Source: ZLKRG44 sp964555705 (GTDB taxonomy: Bacteria > Planctomycetota > Phycisphaerae > Phycisphaerales > SM1A02). Taken from it: a stretch of DNA of 41,045 nt. The notes beneath the pieces are model-generated. The model searched no databases. It was not told the DNA's origin and saw only the letters and a program-made list of their open reading frames with translations. The stretch lies in the NCBI GenBank assembly GCA_964555705.1, contig CAZKTN010000021.1:1-41045 (forward strand), given 5' to 3'. A program made the position numbers and the translations under genes. This document shows positions 34,171 to 41,045 of the stretch, in pieces. The stretch's first letter is position 1. Each line of letters begins with the position of its first letter.

Positions 34171-35181
34171 CTATCCCTCCGTGACCCGCATCGTGATGAG
34201 GTCCTGCACGTCGACGAGGCCCATCGGGTGCCCGGCGGCATCCACCACCGGGATCTCGTCGAGCCGGCGCTCGCGCACGAGGCGCACCGCATCGCGCACC
34301 AGCGCATCCGAAGGAAGCGTGCACGGGTGCCTCGTCATCACGCTGGCGATCGGCTGCTGCAGCACGGCCACGCCGTGCGAGTTCAGGTTCCTTCGCAGGT
34401 CGCCGTCGGTGAAGATGCCCGAGAGCCTGCCCTGCGCATCGACAAGCATCAGCGCGCCCGCGCGGCGGCCCTCGCCGGCTGCGGCAAGCGCCTGCTGCAC
34501 CGAGCACGTGTCCGCGACCACGGGCAGGTTGTCGCCGACCCTGAAGCGGAGCACCTCGGTGATGCCCTTGAGTCCTGCGCCAAGCAGGCCGCCGGGGTGG
34601 CGGCGCCGGAAGTCGTCATGCGTGAACTCGCGGCGGCGCGAGACGGCAAGCGCGAGCGCATCGCCCACTGCGAGCATCGCGGCCGTGGACGCGGTGGGCG
34701 CGAGCCTTAGCGGGCACGCCTCCACAATGTCCCCGAGCGCCAGGTGGGCATCGCACGCCTTCGCGAGGCTTGTGTCGCTGCGGCAGGAGATGCCGATCCG
34801 GCGCACACCGTCGGCCTTGAGGATCAGCGCGAGGTTGACGACCTCCTCGGTCTCGCCGCTGTAGGAGAGCAGCAGGGCGGCATCCTCGCGGCGAATCCTG
34901 CCAAGGTCCCCGTGCACCGCTTCCGCCGGATGGACCACATGCGAGGGCTGCCCGAGGCTGGCCATCGTGGCCGAGATCTTTGCGCCCACGAGCCCGCTCT
35001 TGCCCATGCCGGCGACAACCACCAGCCCCGTGCATCCGCTGAGCAGCTCCACGGCGCGGGTCCAGTCCTCCGCGGTGCGCGAATCCTGGCGGACCCGCTC
35101 GGCGATCGAGCTGATGCTCGAGGCCTCGGCCTCGAGGGCCTCGGCGATGAAGCGGGTCTCCTCGTTGGCCGCGACGGGCAT
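34171..35181 (-). CDS. kdsD: D-arabinose 5-phosphate isomerase (KpsF/GutQ family)
   Basis: Interconverts D-ribulose 5-phosphate and D-arabinose 5-phosphate, the first committed step to the LPS core sugar Kdo. The 336-residue protein has a SIS domain with GMGKSGLVG (58-66), HPAEAVHGDLG (84-94), SYSGETEEV (106-114) and RRRHPGGLLG (192-201), then two CBS domains (about 215-270 and 280-336; GIFTDGDLRR and MGLVDVQDLI). This matches KdsD/KpsF in length and order. It suggests the organism makes Kdo and thus LPS, consistent with the LptC-like protein. ATG 35181 lies 7 bases after a TACCCT box. The STAS gene follows directly. Confidence 0.92.
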   Translation of the reverse strand: MPVAANEETRFIAEALEAEASSISSIAERVRQDSRTAEDWTRAVELLSGCTGLVVVAGMGKSGLVGAKISATMASLGQPSHVVHPAEAVHGDLGRIRREDAALLLSYSGETEEVVNLALILKADGVRRIGISCRSDTSLAKACDAHLALGDIVEACPLRLAPTASTAAMLAVGDALALAVSRRREFTHDDFRRRHPGGLLGAGLKGITEVLRFRVGDNLPVVADTCSVQQALAAAGEGRRAGALMLVDAQGRLSGIFTDGDLRRNLNSHGVAVLQQPIASVMTRHPCTLPSDALVRDAVRLVRERRLDEIPVVDAAGHPMGLVDVQDLITMRVTEG

Positions 35182-35188
35182 GCGAGGC

Positions 35189-35205
35189 AGGGTACCGGAT
35201 ACCTT
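35189..35205. promoter_or_regulatory. Back-to-back -10 elements for kdsD and scpA
   Basis: The 30-base gap between the divergent start codons holds TACCCT on the minus strand (35194-35189, 7 bases before the kdsD ATG) and TACCTT on the plus strand (35200-35205, 6 bases before the scpA ATG). The two hexamers are 5 bases apart, so polymerase could probably occupy only one at a time. No Shine-Dalgarno is seen for either gene. Confidence 0.5.
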
Positions 35206-35211
35206 CCGGCG

Positions 35212-36042
35212 ATGCCCCTGCAGGATGACTACGAGGTGCGCCTGTCGAGCTTCCAGGGTCCGCTGGACCTGCTGCTTTTCCTGGTGCGGCGCGCCGAGGT
35301 CGACATCCGTGACATCCCGATCCACACGATCGCCGAGCAGTACTTCGCGTTCCTCAAGCAGATCGACCGAATCGATGTCGACCTTGCGGGAGAGTTCCTC
35401 GTGATGGCGGCGACGCTTGTCGAGATCAAGAGCCGCACGCTCGCGCCGCGGCAGGTGGGCGATGGCTCGGACGACTCGCCGACCGACGCGCTCGATGCCG
35501 CCGACCCGCGCTTCGAGCTCGTGCGCCAGCTGCTCTCGTACCAGCGCTACCGCACCGCGGCCGAGTCGCTCGATGCGCTGCGGCACGAGAGTGCGCGGCG
35601 CTGGCCGGCCGGTGGCCATGGCGGCGACGTGGCCGACGACGCGGATGAGGAGGCCTCCATCGAGATCGAGGATGCTCACATCCTCGACCTTGTCGAGGCA
35701 TTCGAGCGCATCATCGCGGCGGTGGACCTCACCCGCCTGGGCGACCACCGCGTCGAGTACGACGACACGCCCATCAGCCTGCACCAGGCCGACATCGTGG
35801 ACAGGCTCGGGCGCGCGACGCGGCGGAGCCTCACGCTGCAGCAGGTGATGGAGGGCCGCACGCGCGGCGAGATGATCGGCCTCTTCCTGGCGCTGCTCGA
35901 GCTGGCACGCAACCAGCAGGTCGAGATCCGGCAGGATGATCCGGATGCGTCCGTCGAGATCGCGCTGCGCGAGATCCCGCTCGGCGCCGACGCGAATTCC
36001 CAAACCGAGCTGCAGCAACTGTCCGATACAGACGAGTCATGA
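35212..36042 (+). CDS. scpA: Segregation and condensation protein A
   Basis: Kleisin subunit of the bacterial SMC condensin complex, linking SMC heads with ScpB. The 276-residue protein starts with the family block YEVRLSSFQGPLDLLLFLVR, then EVDIRDIPIHTIAEQYFAFL and LAGEFLVMAATLVEIKSR, all typical of ScpA. It ends with the winged-helix portion (GEMIGLFLALLELARNQQVE). Length fits the family. The true start is ATG 35212, which matches the family N-terminus; the frame open upstream lies antisense to kdsD. A TACCTT box lies 6 bases before the ATG. The stop overlaps the dacB start (ATGATG). scpB and smc are not in the window. Confidence 0.93.
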   Translation: MPLQDDYEVRLSSFQGPLDLLLFLVRRAEVDIRDIPIHTIAEQYFAFLKQIDRIDVDLAGEFLVMAATLVEIKSRTLAPRQVGDGSDDSPTDALDAADPRFELVRQLLSYQRYRTAAESLDALRHESARRWPAGGHGGDVADDADEEASIEIEDAHILDLVEAFERIIAAVDLTRLGDHRVEYDDTPISLHQADIVDRLGRATRRSLTLQQVMEGRTRGEMIGLFLALLELARNQQVEIRQDDPDASVEIALREIPLGADANSQTELQQLSDTDES

Positions 36043-37592
36043 TGACCCGATCGATCCGCGCCAGGATGGCGCTCGTCGCTGCGTGTTCGGCCCTCGCGAT
36101 GGCCGTTGGCGCCCAGCCTGCCCGCGCCGACCTCGGTGCCGAGATCTCCCGTGCGGTCTCCGCGACAGGCCTCAAGAAGGCGCGCATCGCCGTGAGCGTG
36201 CGGCGGGTCGACGCACCTGGCGACACGTCTGCGCGATCTCTGCCGCCAGTATCGATCCTCGCGGGAGAGCCGCTCGTGCCGGCCAGCAACATGAAGCTGG
36301 TCACGACGGGCGCTGCACTCCTGACGCTCGGTGCCGACTTCGCGTTCCGCACGAGGCTCTTGCTCGATGGCGACCGGCTCGTGATCGTGGGCGACGGCGA
36401 CCCTGCCTTCGCCGACCCGGTGCTCCTGGCAGAGTCCGTGATGACGCTTCCCAACGGCACCGTGAAGCAGGGGATCACGGTGGAGGACCTGGTCGGCGCG
36501 TGGGTGCGCGCGGCGGCTGCGTCGGGCATCAGGTCGGTGCGCGAGGTGATCGCCGACGACCGCATCTTCGCGCGCGAGGGCCATCACCCGGTGTGGCCGC
36601 GCGACCAGCTCACCGAGTCGTACTGCACGCCGCCGAGCGGGCTCAACTTCCACGTCAATGCGCTGCGCATCTGGCCCAAGCACGTGGCTGGATCCGCGCC
36701 CGACCTCTCGCGCATGGAGCCCGCGATCCCAGGCCTGGAGATCCGCAACAGGGCATCGTCGCGCAGCCGCAAGAACGACAGGAACTCCATCTGGTTCGCA
36801 ATCGATCCCGCCGACGGATCGCTCACCGCCCACGGCAACGTGAAGCAGTCGTATGCCGAGCCGGTCGAGGTGGCGCTTGCGGATCCGGCGTCAAGCCTTG
36901 CGCTGCTGCTCGCAGAGCGGCTGAAGTCGGCAGGCATCGCGGTGGGCGGCGCGCGATCGGCGGTTGCCGGCGATCCTGCCCCTGCGGGCCGCACCATAGG
37001 GCCGGTCATCGAGAGCCCGCTGTCGACCGTCATCACTCGGTGCAACGTGGACAGCCAGAACATGTATGCGGAGGCGCTGCTCAAGCGCATCGCGTTCGCG
37101 CGCACCGGGCAGCCCGGCAACTGGGCCGACGGGGCGCGCGCGGTCCACGAGACGGTCGCGCGCGTGATCGGCGCACAGCCGGCGTCGCCGTTCGCCGTCA
37201 GCGACGGCTCTGGCCTCTCGCGCGCCAACCGGGTGACGGCCGATGGCATGACCCGCTGGCTGGTGGCGCTCGCTGAGGATCCCGCGGCAGGGCGCATGTT
37301 CGCGGACAGCCTTGCCGTCAACGGCCGTACCGGCACGGTGCGCAAGCGGATGAACGACATCGATGCCGCGCATGCGGTCGTGCAGTGCAAGACCGGCTAC
37401 ATCGACGGCACCAGCTGCCTCTCGGGCTACGTCACTGCGCCGGATGGGCGTCGCTACGCGTTCAGCGTGCTTGCGAACGGGCTGACGGAGCCAGCGGCGG
37501 TGTCCAAGGCCAAGCAGCTGCAGGACCGCGTCGCGCGCATCCTTGCCGACGAGCTGCGCGAGCAGGCCCCGCGCGCTGCGATGGGCGGCTGA
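36039..37592 (+). CDS. dacB: D-alanyl-D-alanine carboxypeptidase/endopeptidase (PBP4, family S13)
   Basis: Periplasmic penicillin-binding protein trimming or cutting peptidoglycan cross-links. The 517-residue protein has a signal peptide (about 1-30, ending QPARA). The three penicillin-binding motifs are SNMK (Ser83 nucleophile, Lys86), SQN (339-341) and KTG (451-453). The long insert between the first two motifs is typical of class C PBP4/Dac. VGDGDPAF (117-124) is also typical of the family. ATG 36039 overlaps the scpA stop, and 36042 is an equal alternative. Its presence shows this lineage keeps peptidoglycan metabolism. The stop codon directly abuts the tsf stop on the other strand. Confidence 0.93.
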   Translation: MMTRSIRARMALVAACSALAMAVGAQPARADLGAEISRAVSATGLKKARIAVSVRRVDAPGDTSARSLPPVSILAGEPLVPASNMKLVTTGAALLTLGADFAFRTRLLLDGDRLVIVGDGDPAFADPVLLAESVMTLPNGTVKQGITVEDLVGAWVRAAAASGIRSVREVIADDRIFAREGHHPVWPRDQLTESYCTPPSGLNFHVNALRIWPKHVAGSAPDLSRMEPAIPGLEIRNRASSRSRKNDRNSIWFAIDPADGSLTAHGNVKQSYAEPVEVALADPASSLALLLAERLKSAGIAVGGARSAVAGDPAPAGRTIGPVIESPLSTVITRCNVDSQNMYAEALLKRIAFARTGQPGNWADGARAVHETVARVIGAQPASPFAVSDGSGLSRANRVTADGMTRWLVALAEDPAAGRMFADSLAVNGRTGTVRKRMNDIDAAHAVVQCKTGYIDGTSCLSGYVTAPDGRRYAFSVLANGLTEPAAVSKAKQLQDRVARILADELREQAPRAAMGG

Positions 37593-38402
37593 TCAGCTTC
37601 CGCCGCCGACGCGCACGCGCGCGAAGGCGAGGATGCGGGTGCCCTTGGGGAGCAGCTCGCTGATGCGCTTCTTCTCGTCCCAGCAGTAGGGCTGGCCCAC
37701 GAGCGTCAGCTCATCGATCATCTTGCGCACCTTGCCCTCGGCCATCTTCTCGACGATGGGGGCGGGCTTGCCGGTGGCCTCTGCCTCGGCTCGCGCCTGG
37801 GCCTTCTTCTCGGCGACGAGGGTCGCGGGAAGCCCGCTCTCGTCGACCGCCTGCGGAAGCTCGAGTGCGCCGGCGATGTGCTGGCAGATGCCCTTGGCGG
37901 TCTCGGCGTCAAGCTCGCCCTCGTACTGCATGAGCACGCCGAGCTTGCCGTCATGGTGCACGTACGAGCCGAAGTGCCCGCCGTGGTACACGACGCCGCG
38001 CCCGAACGAGATGTTCTCGCCGGTCTTGATGCGGATGTCGTCCACGCGCTTGGTGATCGCGTCGCTGGCGGTCGCCTCGCCCGCGGGCAGCGCGAGCGCC
38101 ATCTTGGCCACGTCCTTCACCATCGCCACGAACTCGTCGTTGCGCGCGGTGAAGTCGGTCTCGGCGCGGACCTCCACGATGGCGGCCTTGCCGCCCTCGA
38201 TCGCGACGGCCACAGCGCCCTGGCCCGCGGCGCGGTCCGAGCGGGAGTCCATCTTGTCCTTGAGCTTCTCGCGCAGCAGCGCCTCCGCCTTGGCCATGTC
38301 GCCGCCGGCGTCGGCCAGCGCGGTGCGGCAGTCGCCGAACCCGAGGCCAGTCTTCTGGCGCAGCGCCATCACGGTCTTCGCGTCAATGTTGACAGTGGTC
38401 AT
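37593..38402 (-). CDS. tsf: Elongation factor Ts
   Basis: Guanine-nucleotide exchange factor for EF-Tu. The 269-residue protein has an N-terminal UBA-like domain and the family signature LRQKTGLGFGDCRTALADAG (14-33), with KAEALLREK following. The second signature region is AIVEVRAETDFTARNDEF. The C-terminus (VGQPYCWDEKKRISELL) corresponds to the usual LxxQPxV/KD segment. Length is normal. ATG 38402 has a GAGG Shine-Dalgarno about 9 bases upstream; the longer open frame upstream overlaps rpsB. It follows rpsB by 37 bases, the standard rpsB-tsf operon. Confidence 0.95.
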   Translation of the reverse strand: MTTVNIDAKTVMALRQKTGLGFGDCRTALADAGGDMAKAEALLREKLKDKMDSRSDRAAGQGAVAVAIEGGKAAIVEVRAETDFTARNDEFVAMVKDVAKMALALPAGEATASDAITKRVDDIRIKTGENISFGRGVVYHGGHFGSYVHHDGKLGVLMQYEGELDAETAKGICQHIAGALELPQAVDESGLPATLVAEKKAQARAEAEATGKPAPIVEKMAEGKVRKMIDELTLVGQPYCWDEKKRISELLPKGTRILAFARVRVGGGS

Positions 38403-38439
38403 GTGGGATCCTCGGGTCGAGTGTTGCGGACTTCGTGAA

Positions 38440-39282
38440 TCAGCCTGCTGAGGGCTCGGTGCCGGGGGCAGCGTCGGCGGCTCCCGCAGCCTCGCCGGCA
38501 GCGACCGGCTCGTCCATGCGGAACCGCGAGCGCATCGAGCGCTTGCGGGGAGCAGGGGCTTCCGATGCGTCGGCTTCGGCTGCGGCATCGGGTGCCGACG
38601 TCTGGCGCTGCGTCTTGCCCTCGTTCACGGCGGCGCAGAGCTCGCGCACGATGATGTCGATGGAGCGCATCGAGTCGTCGTTGCCGGGGATCGGGATGTC
38701 GGCGAAATCGGGGTCGCCGTCGGTGTCGATCAGGCACACCGTTGGGATGCCGAGGTTCTTCGCCTCGCGAAGCGCGTTGGTCTCGCGGTTGGTGTCGATC
38801 GCGACGATCGCGCCAGGCAGGCGGGTCATCGAGCGCACGCCGTTGAGGTTGCGGTGGATCTTCTTGAGCTCGCGCGCAAGCTGCGACTCCATCTTCTTGG
38901 AGTAGCTCTTGATCTCGCCGGTGGCGACCAGGCCCTCGAGCTCCTCGAGCCTCTTGAGGCGGTCACGCACGGTTCGGAAGTTGGTGAGCAGGCCGCCGAG
39001 CCAGCGCTCGGTGATGTACGGCATGCCGACAGCCGCGCAGTGCTGCTCGATTGCGCCGCGCGCCTGTCGCTTGGTGCCGACGAACAGCACGTCCTTGCCC
39101 GAGCCGACCGTGCGGCTGATGAACTTCTTCGCGAGCAGCACGCCCTTGACGGTCTCGCGGATGTCGATGATGTGGATCTGGTTCTTGATGCCGTGGATGT
39201 ACGGCGCCATCTTCGGGTTCCAGTTCGAGCGGCGCTGCCCAAAGTGGATTCCGGCTTCGACGAGTTCGTTGACAAGTGACAT
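38440..39282 (-). CDS. rpsB: 30S ribosomal protein S2
   Basis: Small-subunit protein at the back of the 30S head. The 280-residue protein begins MSLVNELVEAGIHFGQRRSN, which matches the S2 signature (LLEAGVHFGHQ). It continues with WNPKMAPYIHGIKNQIHIID, then LFVGTKRQARGAIEQHC, ERWLGGLLTNFRTV and the second signature IPTVCLIDTDGDPDFADIPI. The last 45 residues are an acidic, Ala-rich extension not needed for the S2 fold. ATG 39282 follows an AAAGGA Shine-Dalgarno (39287-39292). A long structured leader and a classical promoter lie upstream. Confidence 0.96.
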   Translation of the reverse strand: MSLVNELVEAGIHFGQRRSNWNPKMAPYIHGIKNQIHIIDIRETVKGVLLAKKFISRTVGSGKDVLFVGTKRQARGAIEQHCAAVGMPYITERWLGGLLTNFRTVRDRLKRLEELEGLVATGEIKSYSKKMESQLARELKKIHRNLNGVRSMTRLPGAIVAIDTNRETNALREAKNLGIPTVCLIDTDGDPDFADIPIPGNDDSMRSIDIIVRELCAAVNEGKTQRQTSAPDAAAEADASEAPAPRKRSMRSRFRMDEPVAAGEAAGAADAAPGTEPSAG

Positions 39283-39528
39283 GGTGGTTCCTTTCGGCCC
39301 CGCTTGGGCGGGGAGCGACACCGACGGGCGCGACCGATGGAGCCGAGGCTGGAGGCCTCGGCTGACGCACTCGTCCTTGAGGGCGCTTGGGGGTGGGCGT
39401 GGCCCGAACGGGCCCGTCCCTCTTGGCATGGCCTCGGCACGCGCCGCGGCCTGTTCTCCCGCTCGGCCCATCGTGCCGGGCGGGTCTCGCGGGGGCGGTG
39501 CGGCACAGCGCAGCCCCGCTCACGCGAG
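39283..39528 (-). promoter_or_regulatory. Structured 5' leader of rpsB-tsf, candidate autoregulatory element
   Basis: The gene-free stretch 39283-39660 is filled mostly by this leader, about 246 bases if transcription starts near 39528. It contains a perfect 6-base-pair hairpin with a 4-base loop (39298-39313) just in front of the Shine-Dalgarno. It also has a perfect 8-base-pair stem with a 5-base loop (39342-39362, arms GCCGAGGC and GCCTCGGC) and a palindromic GGCCCGAACGGGCC region (39401-39414). Such structures would suit feedback by S2 on its own mRNA, known in E. coli. I see no known RNA family here. Confidence 0.5.
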
Positions 39529-39534
39529 CCGAGC

Positions 39535-39564
39535 AATGTACCCCGGTCCCGGCGGGAGCCGCAA
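39535..39564 (-). promoter_or_regulatory. Promoter of rpsB-tsf with -35 and -10
   Basis: On the minus strand TTGCGG (39564-39559) and TACATT (39540-39535) are separated by 18 bases. This is the best sigma-70-like promoter I found in the window and the only one with both elements. Transcription would start near 39528. Confidence 0.55.
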
Positions 39565-39647
39565 GTCCTCTGCGGTGAGTGGTTTGGATGCGGATTTTGG
39601 CCCTGAGACGCGAGCCCGATGCGGCGCCGCAGCGTGCCGTCCCTCAT

Positions 39648-39653
39648 TAGGAT
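39648..39653 (+). promoter_or_regulatory. Candidate -10 element TAGGAT upstream of the phosphohexomutase
   Basis: TAGGAT ends 7 bases before the ATG at 39661. The embedded AGGA could also act as a Shine-Dalgarno, so this case is ambiguous. Confidence 0.4.
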
Positions 39654-39660
39654 CGCGCCC

Positions 39661-41045
39661 ATGATCGAGAGCGTGTTCAAGGCGTACGACATCCGGGCGA
39701 CCTATCCGGATCCGCTGAATGAGGACGTGGCGTGGCGGGTGGGGTTCGCGACGGCGCGGTACCTGCTCGAGCGTGCGGCCGCCGATGGCCACGACCACCC
39801 CATGATGCGGCACATCGTGGTCGGCCGCGACATGCGCACCCACTCGCCGTCGCTCGCATCCGCGCTCAAGCATGGGATGCGCGACTATGGCGCGCATGTG
39901 GTGGATATCGGGATGGTCGACACGCCGATGACGTACTTCGCGGTCAACCACATCGGCTGCGCCGGTGCGGTGCAGGTGACGGCAAGCCACAATCCCTCGC
40001 GCTACAACGGATTCAAGATCAGCCGGGTGCACGCGAAGCCGGTCGGCATGGGATCGGGACTCGAGCGGATCAGGGAGTGGGCAGTGGCTGCGCAGCGGCC
40101 CGCCGCGTCGCCCGCAGGCGGGCGCGAGGAATCGCGCGACCTGTGGCGCGAGTACCGCGACCACCTGCTGAGGCTCATGGCTCCGTCGCTGCTCGAGGGT
40201 TCGCGCACGCTGCGCGTGGCGGTGGACGCGAGCAACGGGATGGCGGGCACCGCGGTTCCCAAGCTCTTCGACGACGTGCCGGGGCTTCACATTGAGCGCA
40301 TCAACTTCGACAACTCGACAGGGGAGTTCGTGCACGAGCCGAACCCGCTGGTGGAAGCGAACCTTGCTCAGGTGCGTGATGCGGTGCGGCGCGGCAAGGC
40401 AGATTTCGGCGTCTGCTTCGACGGCGACGCGGACCGCTGCGTCATCGTCGACGAGCGCGGAGAGCCCGTGGGCTGCGACCTGATCCTCGCGATGCTGGTG
40501 GGCGATGCGCTCAAGTCAGCTCCGGGCGCGGCGGTGGTGTACGACCTGCGCTCGTCGAGGTCCGTCGCGGAGGCGATCCAGGAGGCGGGTGGCGTGCCCG
40601 TCGAGAGCCGCGTCGGGCACGTGTTCATGAAGGCAAAGGTCGCAGAGACCGGTGCGCCGATCGGTGGCGAGCTCTCGGGGCACTTCTATTTCGCGGACAT
40701 GTTCAACGCCGACAGCGGCGTACGGGCGTTTGTGTCAGTGGCAAGCGCGCTGGCGTCGCGTGCGCCGGGCACCACGCTGTCGTCGATGGTGGCGCCCTTC
40801 AGGCGCTACTCGCAGTCAGGCGAGATCAACTTCGAGTGCGCGGACAAGGCGGGTGCGATCGCGGCGCTGAAGGCGGCGTACCCGAAGGCGCGCGTGACCG
40901 AGCTCGATGGCGTGTCGCTCGATGCGGGCGAGTGGTGGTGCAATGTGCGCATGTCCAACACCGAGCCGCTGCTGAGGCTCAACCTCGAGGCGCGCGATGC
41001 GGCCACGGTGGATCGCCAGGTGAAGGCGCTCGAGCCGATCCTCGG
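39661..41045 (+). CDS. Phosphomannomutase/phosphoglucomutase, 3' end outside the window
   Basis: Alpha-D-phosphohexomutase moving phosphate between C6 and C1 of mannose or glucose, to feed GDP-mannose or UDP-glucose for surface glycans. At least 461 residues are present and the frame is open at the window edge. The four family loops are visible: the phosphoserine loop TASHNPS (Ser109), metal-binding DGDADR (254-259), sugar-binding GGELSGH (335-341) and phosphate-binding SNTEP (432-436). The start FKAYDIRATYP is typical of the ManB/AlgC group. Only the last few residues are likely missing, since the phosphate loop is already reached. It is divergent from rpsB. Confidence 0.93.
   Translation, partial: MIESVFKAYDIRATYPDPLNEDVAWRVGFATARYLLERAAADGHDHPMMRHIVVGRDMRTHSPSLASALKHGMRDYGAHVVDIGMVDTPMTYFAVNHIGCAGAVQVTASHNPSRYNGFKISRVHAKPVGMGSGLERIREWAVAAQRPAASPAGGREESRDLWREYRDHLLRLMAPSLLEGSRTLRVAVDASNGMAGTAVPKLFDDVPGLHIERINFDNSTGEFVHEPNPLVEANLAQVRDAVRRGKADFGVCFDGDADRCVIVDERGEPVGCDLILAMLVGDALKSAPGAAVVYDLRSSRSVAEAIQEAGGVPVESRVGHVFMKAKVAETGAPIGGELSGHFYFADMFNADSGVRAFVSVASALASRAPGTTLSSMVAPFRRYSQSGEINFECADKAGAIAALKAAYPKARVTELDGVSLDAGEWWCNVRMSNTEPLLRLNLEARDAATVDRQVKALEPIL

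Noticed and set aside
36027..36032. TACAGA as a separate -10 for dacB
   Set aside because: It lies inside the scpA coding end, does not fit TANNNT, and dacB overlaps scpA by 4 bases, so coupling explains its expression.

Overview
The window looks like chromosomal DNA from a high-G+C, Gram-negative-type bacterium, most likely a planctomycete of the Phycisphaerae type. This is inferred from gene content and protein style, not from a 16S gene, which is absent. Supporting points are a squalene/C30-type carotenoid gene set, very large AsmA-like and LptC-like envelope proteins, a DUF1570-like gluzincin lipoprotein, a LOG protein with an unusual extension, and very compact gene packing. I see no IS element, phage gene, CRISPR array or tRNA. 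Coding density is near total, and the only gene-free stretch over 300 bases is 39283-39660.

Layout: 64-3891 holds ribosomal protein S20, a CPBP membrane protease and a giant LptC/OstA-like protein. 3942-11725 is a divergent carotenoid locus. On the minus strand are crtN and a tryptophan 2,3-dioxygenase whose start overlaps the crtN end. On the plus strand are an aldehyde dehydrogenase, crtP, a PlsC-type acyltransferase and a crtQ-like glycosyltransferase. Together these match the staphyloxanthin-type logic: desaturate, oxidise to aldehyde, oxidise to acid, glycosylate, acylate. The C30 backbone synthase is not in the window. 11622-14918 holds an MsbA-type ABC exporter and a secreted endonuclease/exonuclease/phosphatase-fold enzyme.

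14900-22238 is a minus-strand operon of a 1465-residue AsmA-like protein, a LOG-domain protein carrying an in-frame lipoprotein-like C-terminal half, and phosphatidylserine synthase. The genes overlap or nearly touch, which suggests coupled phospholipid synthesis and envelope lipid transport. 22251-23317 holds a small membrane protein and a pteridine-reductase-like SDR. 23385-31571 holds a TPR lipoprotein, valS, a gluzincin lipoprotein, an alpha/beta hydrolase, rsmD and an exported terpene-cyclase-fold protein. 31687-41045 holds speA, a STAS protein, kdsD, scpA, dacB, rpsB-tsf and a 3'-truncated phosphohexomutase. kdsD, the LptC-like protein and the MsbA-like exporter together suggest an LPS-bearing outer membrane.

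An unexpected regulatory pattern runs through the window. Many first genes of transcription units have a TANNNT hexamer only 6-11 bases before the start codon, with no clear Shine-Dalgarno and no -35 hexamer. This suggests leaderless or near-leaderless transcripts. In contrast, rpsB-tsf has a classical -35/-10 promoter and a leader of about 250 bases with several strong hairpins.
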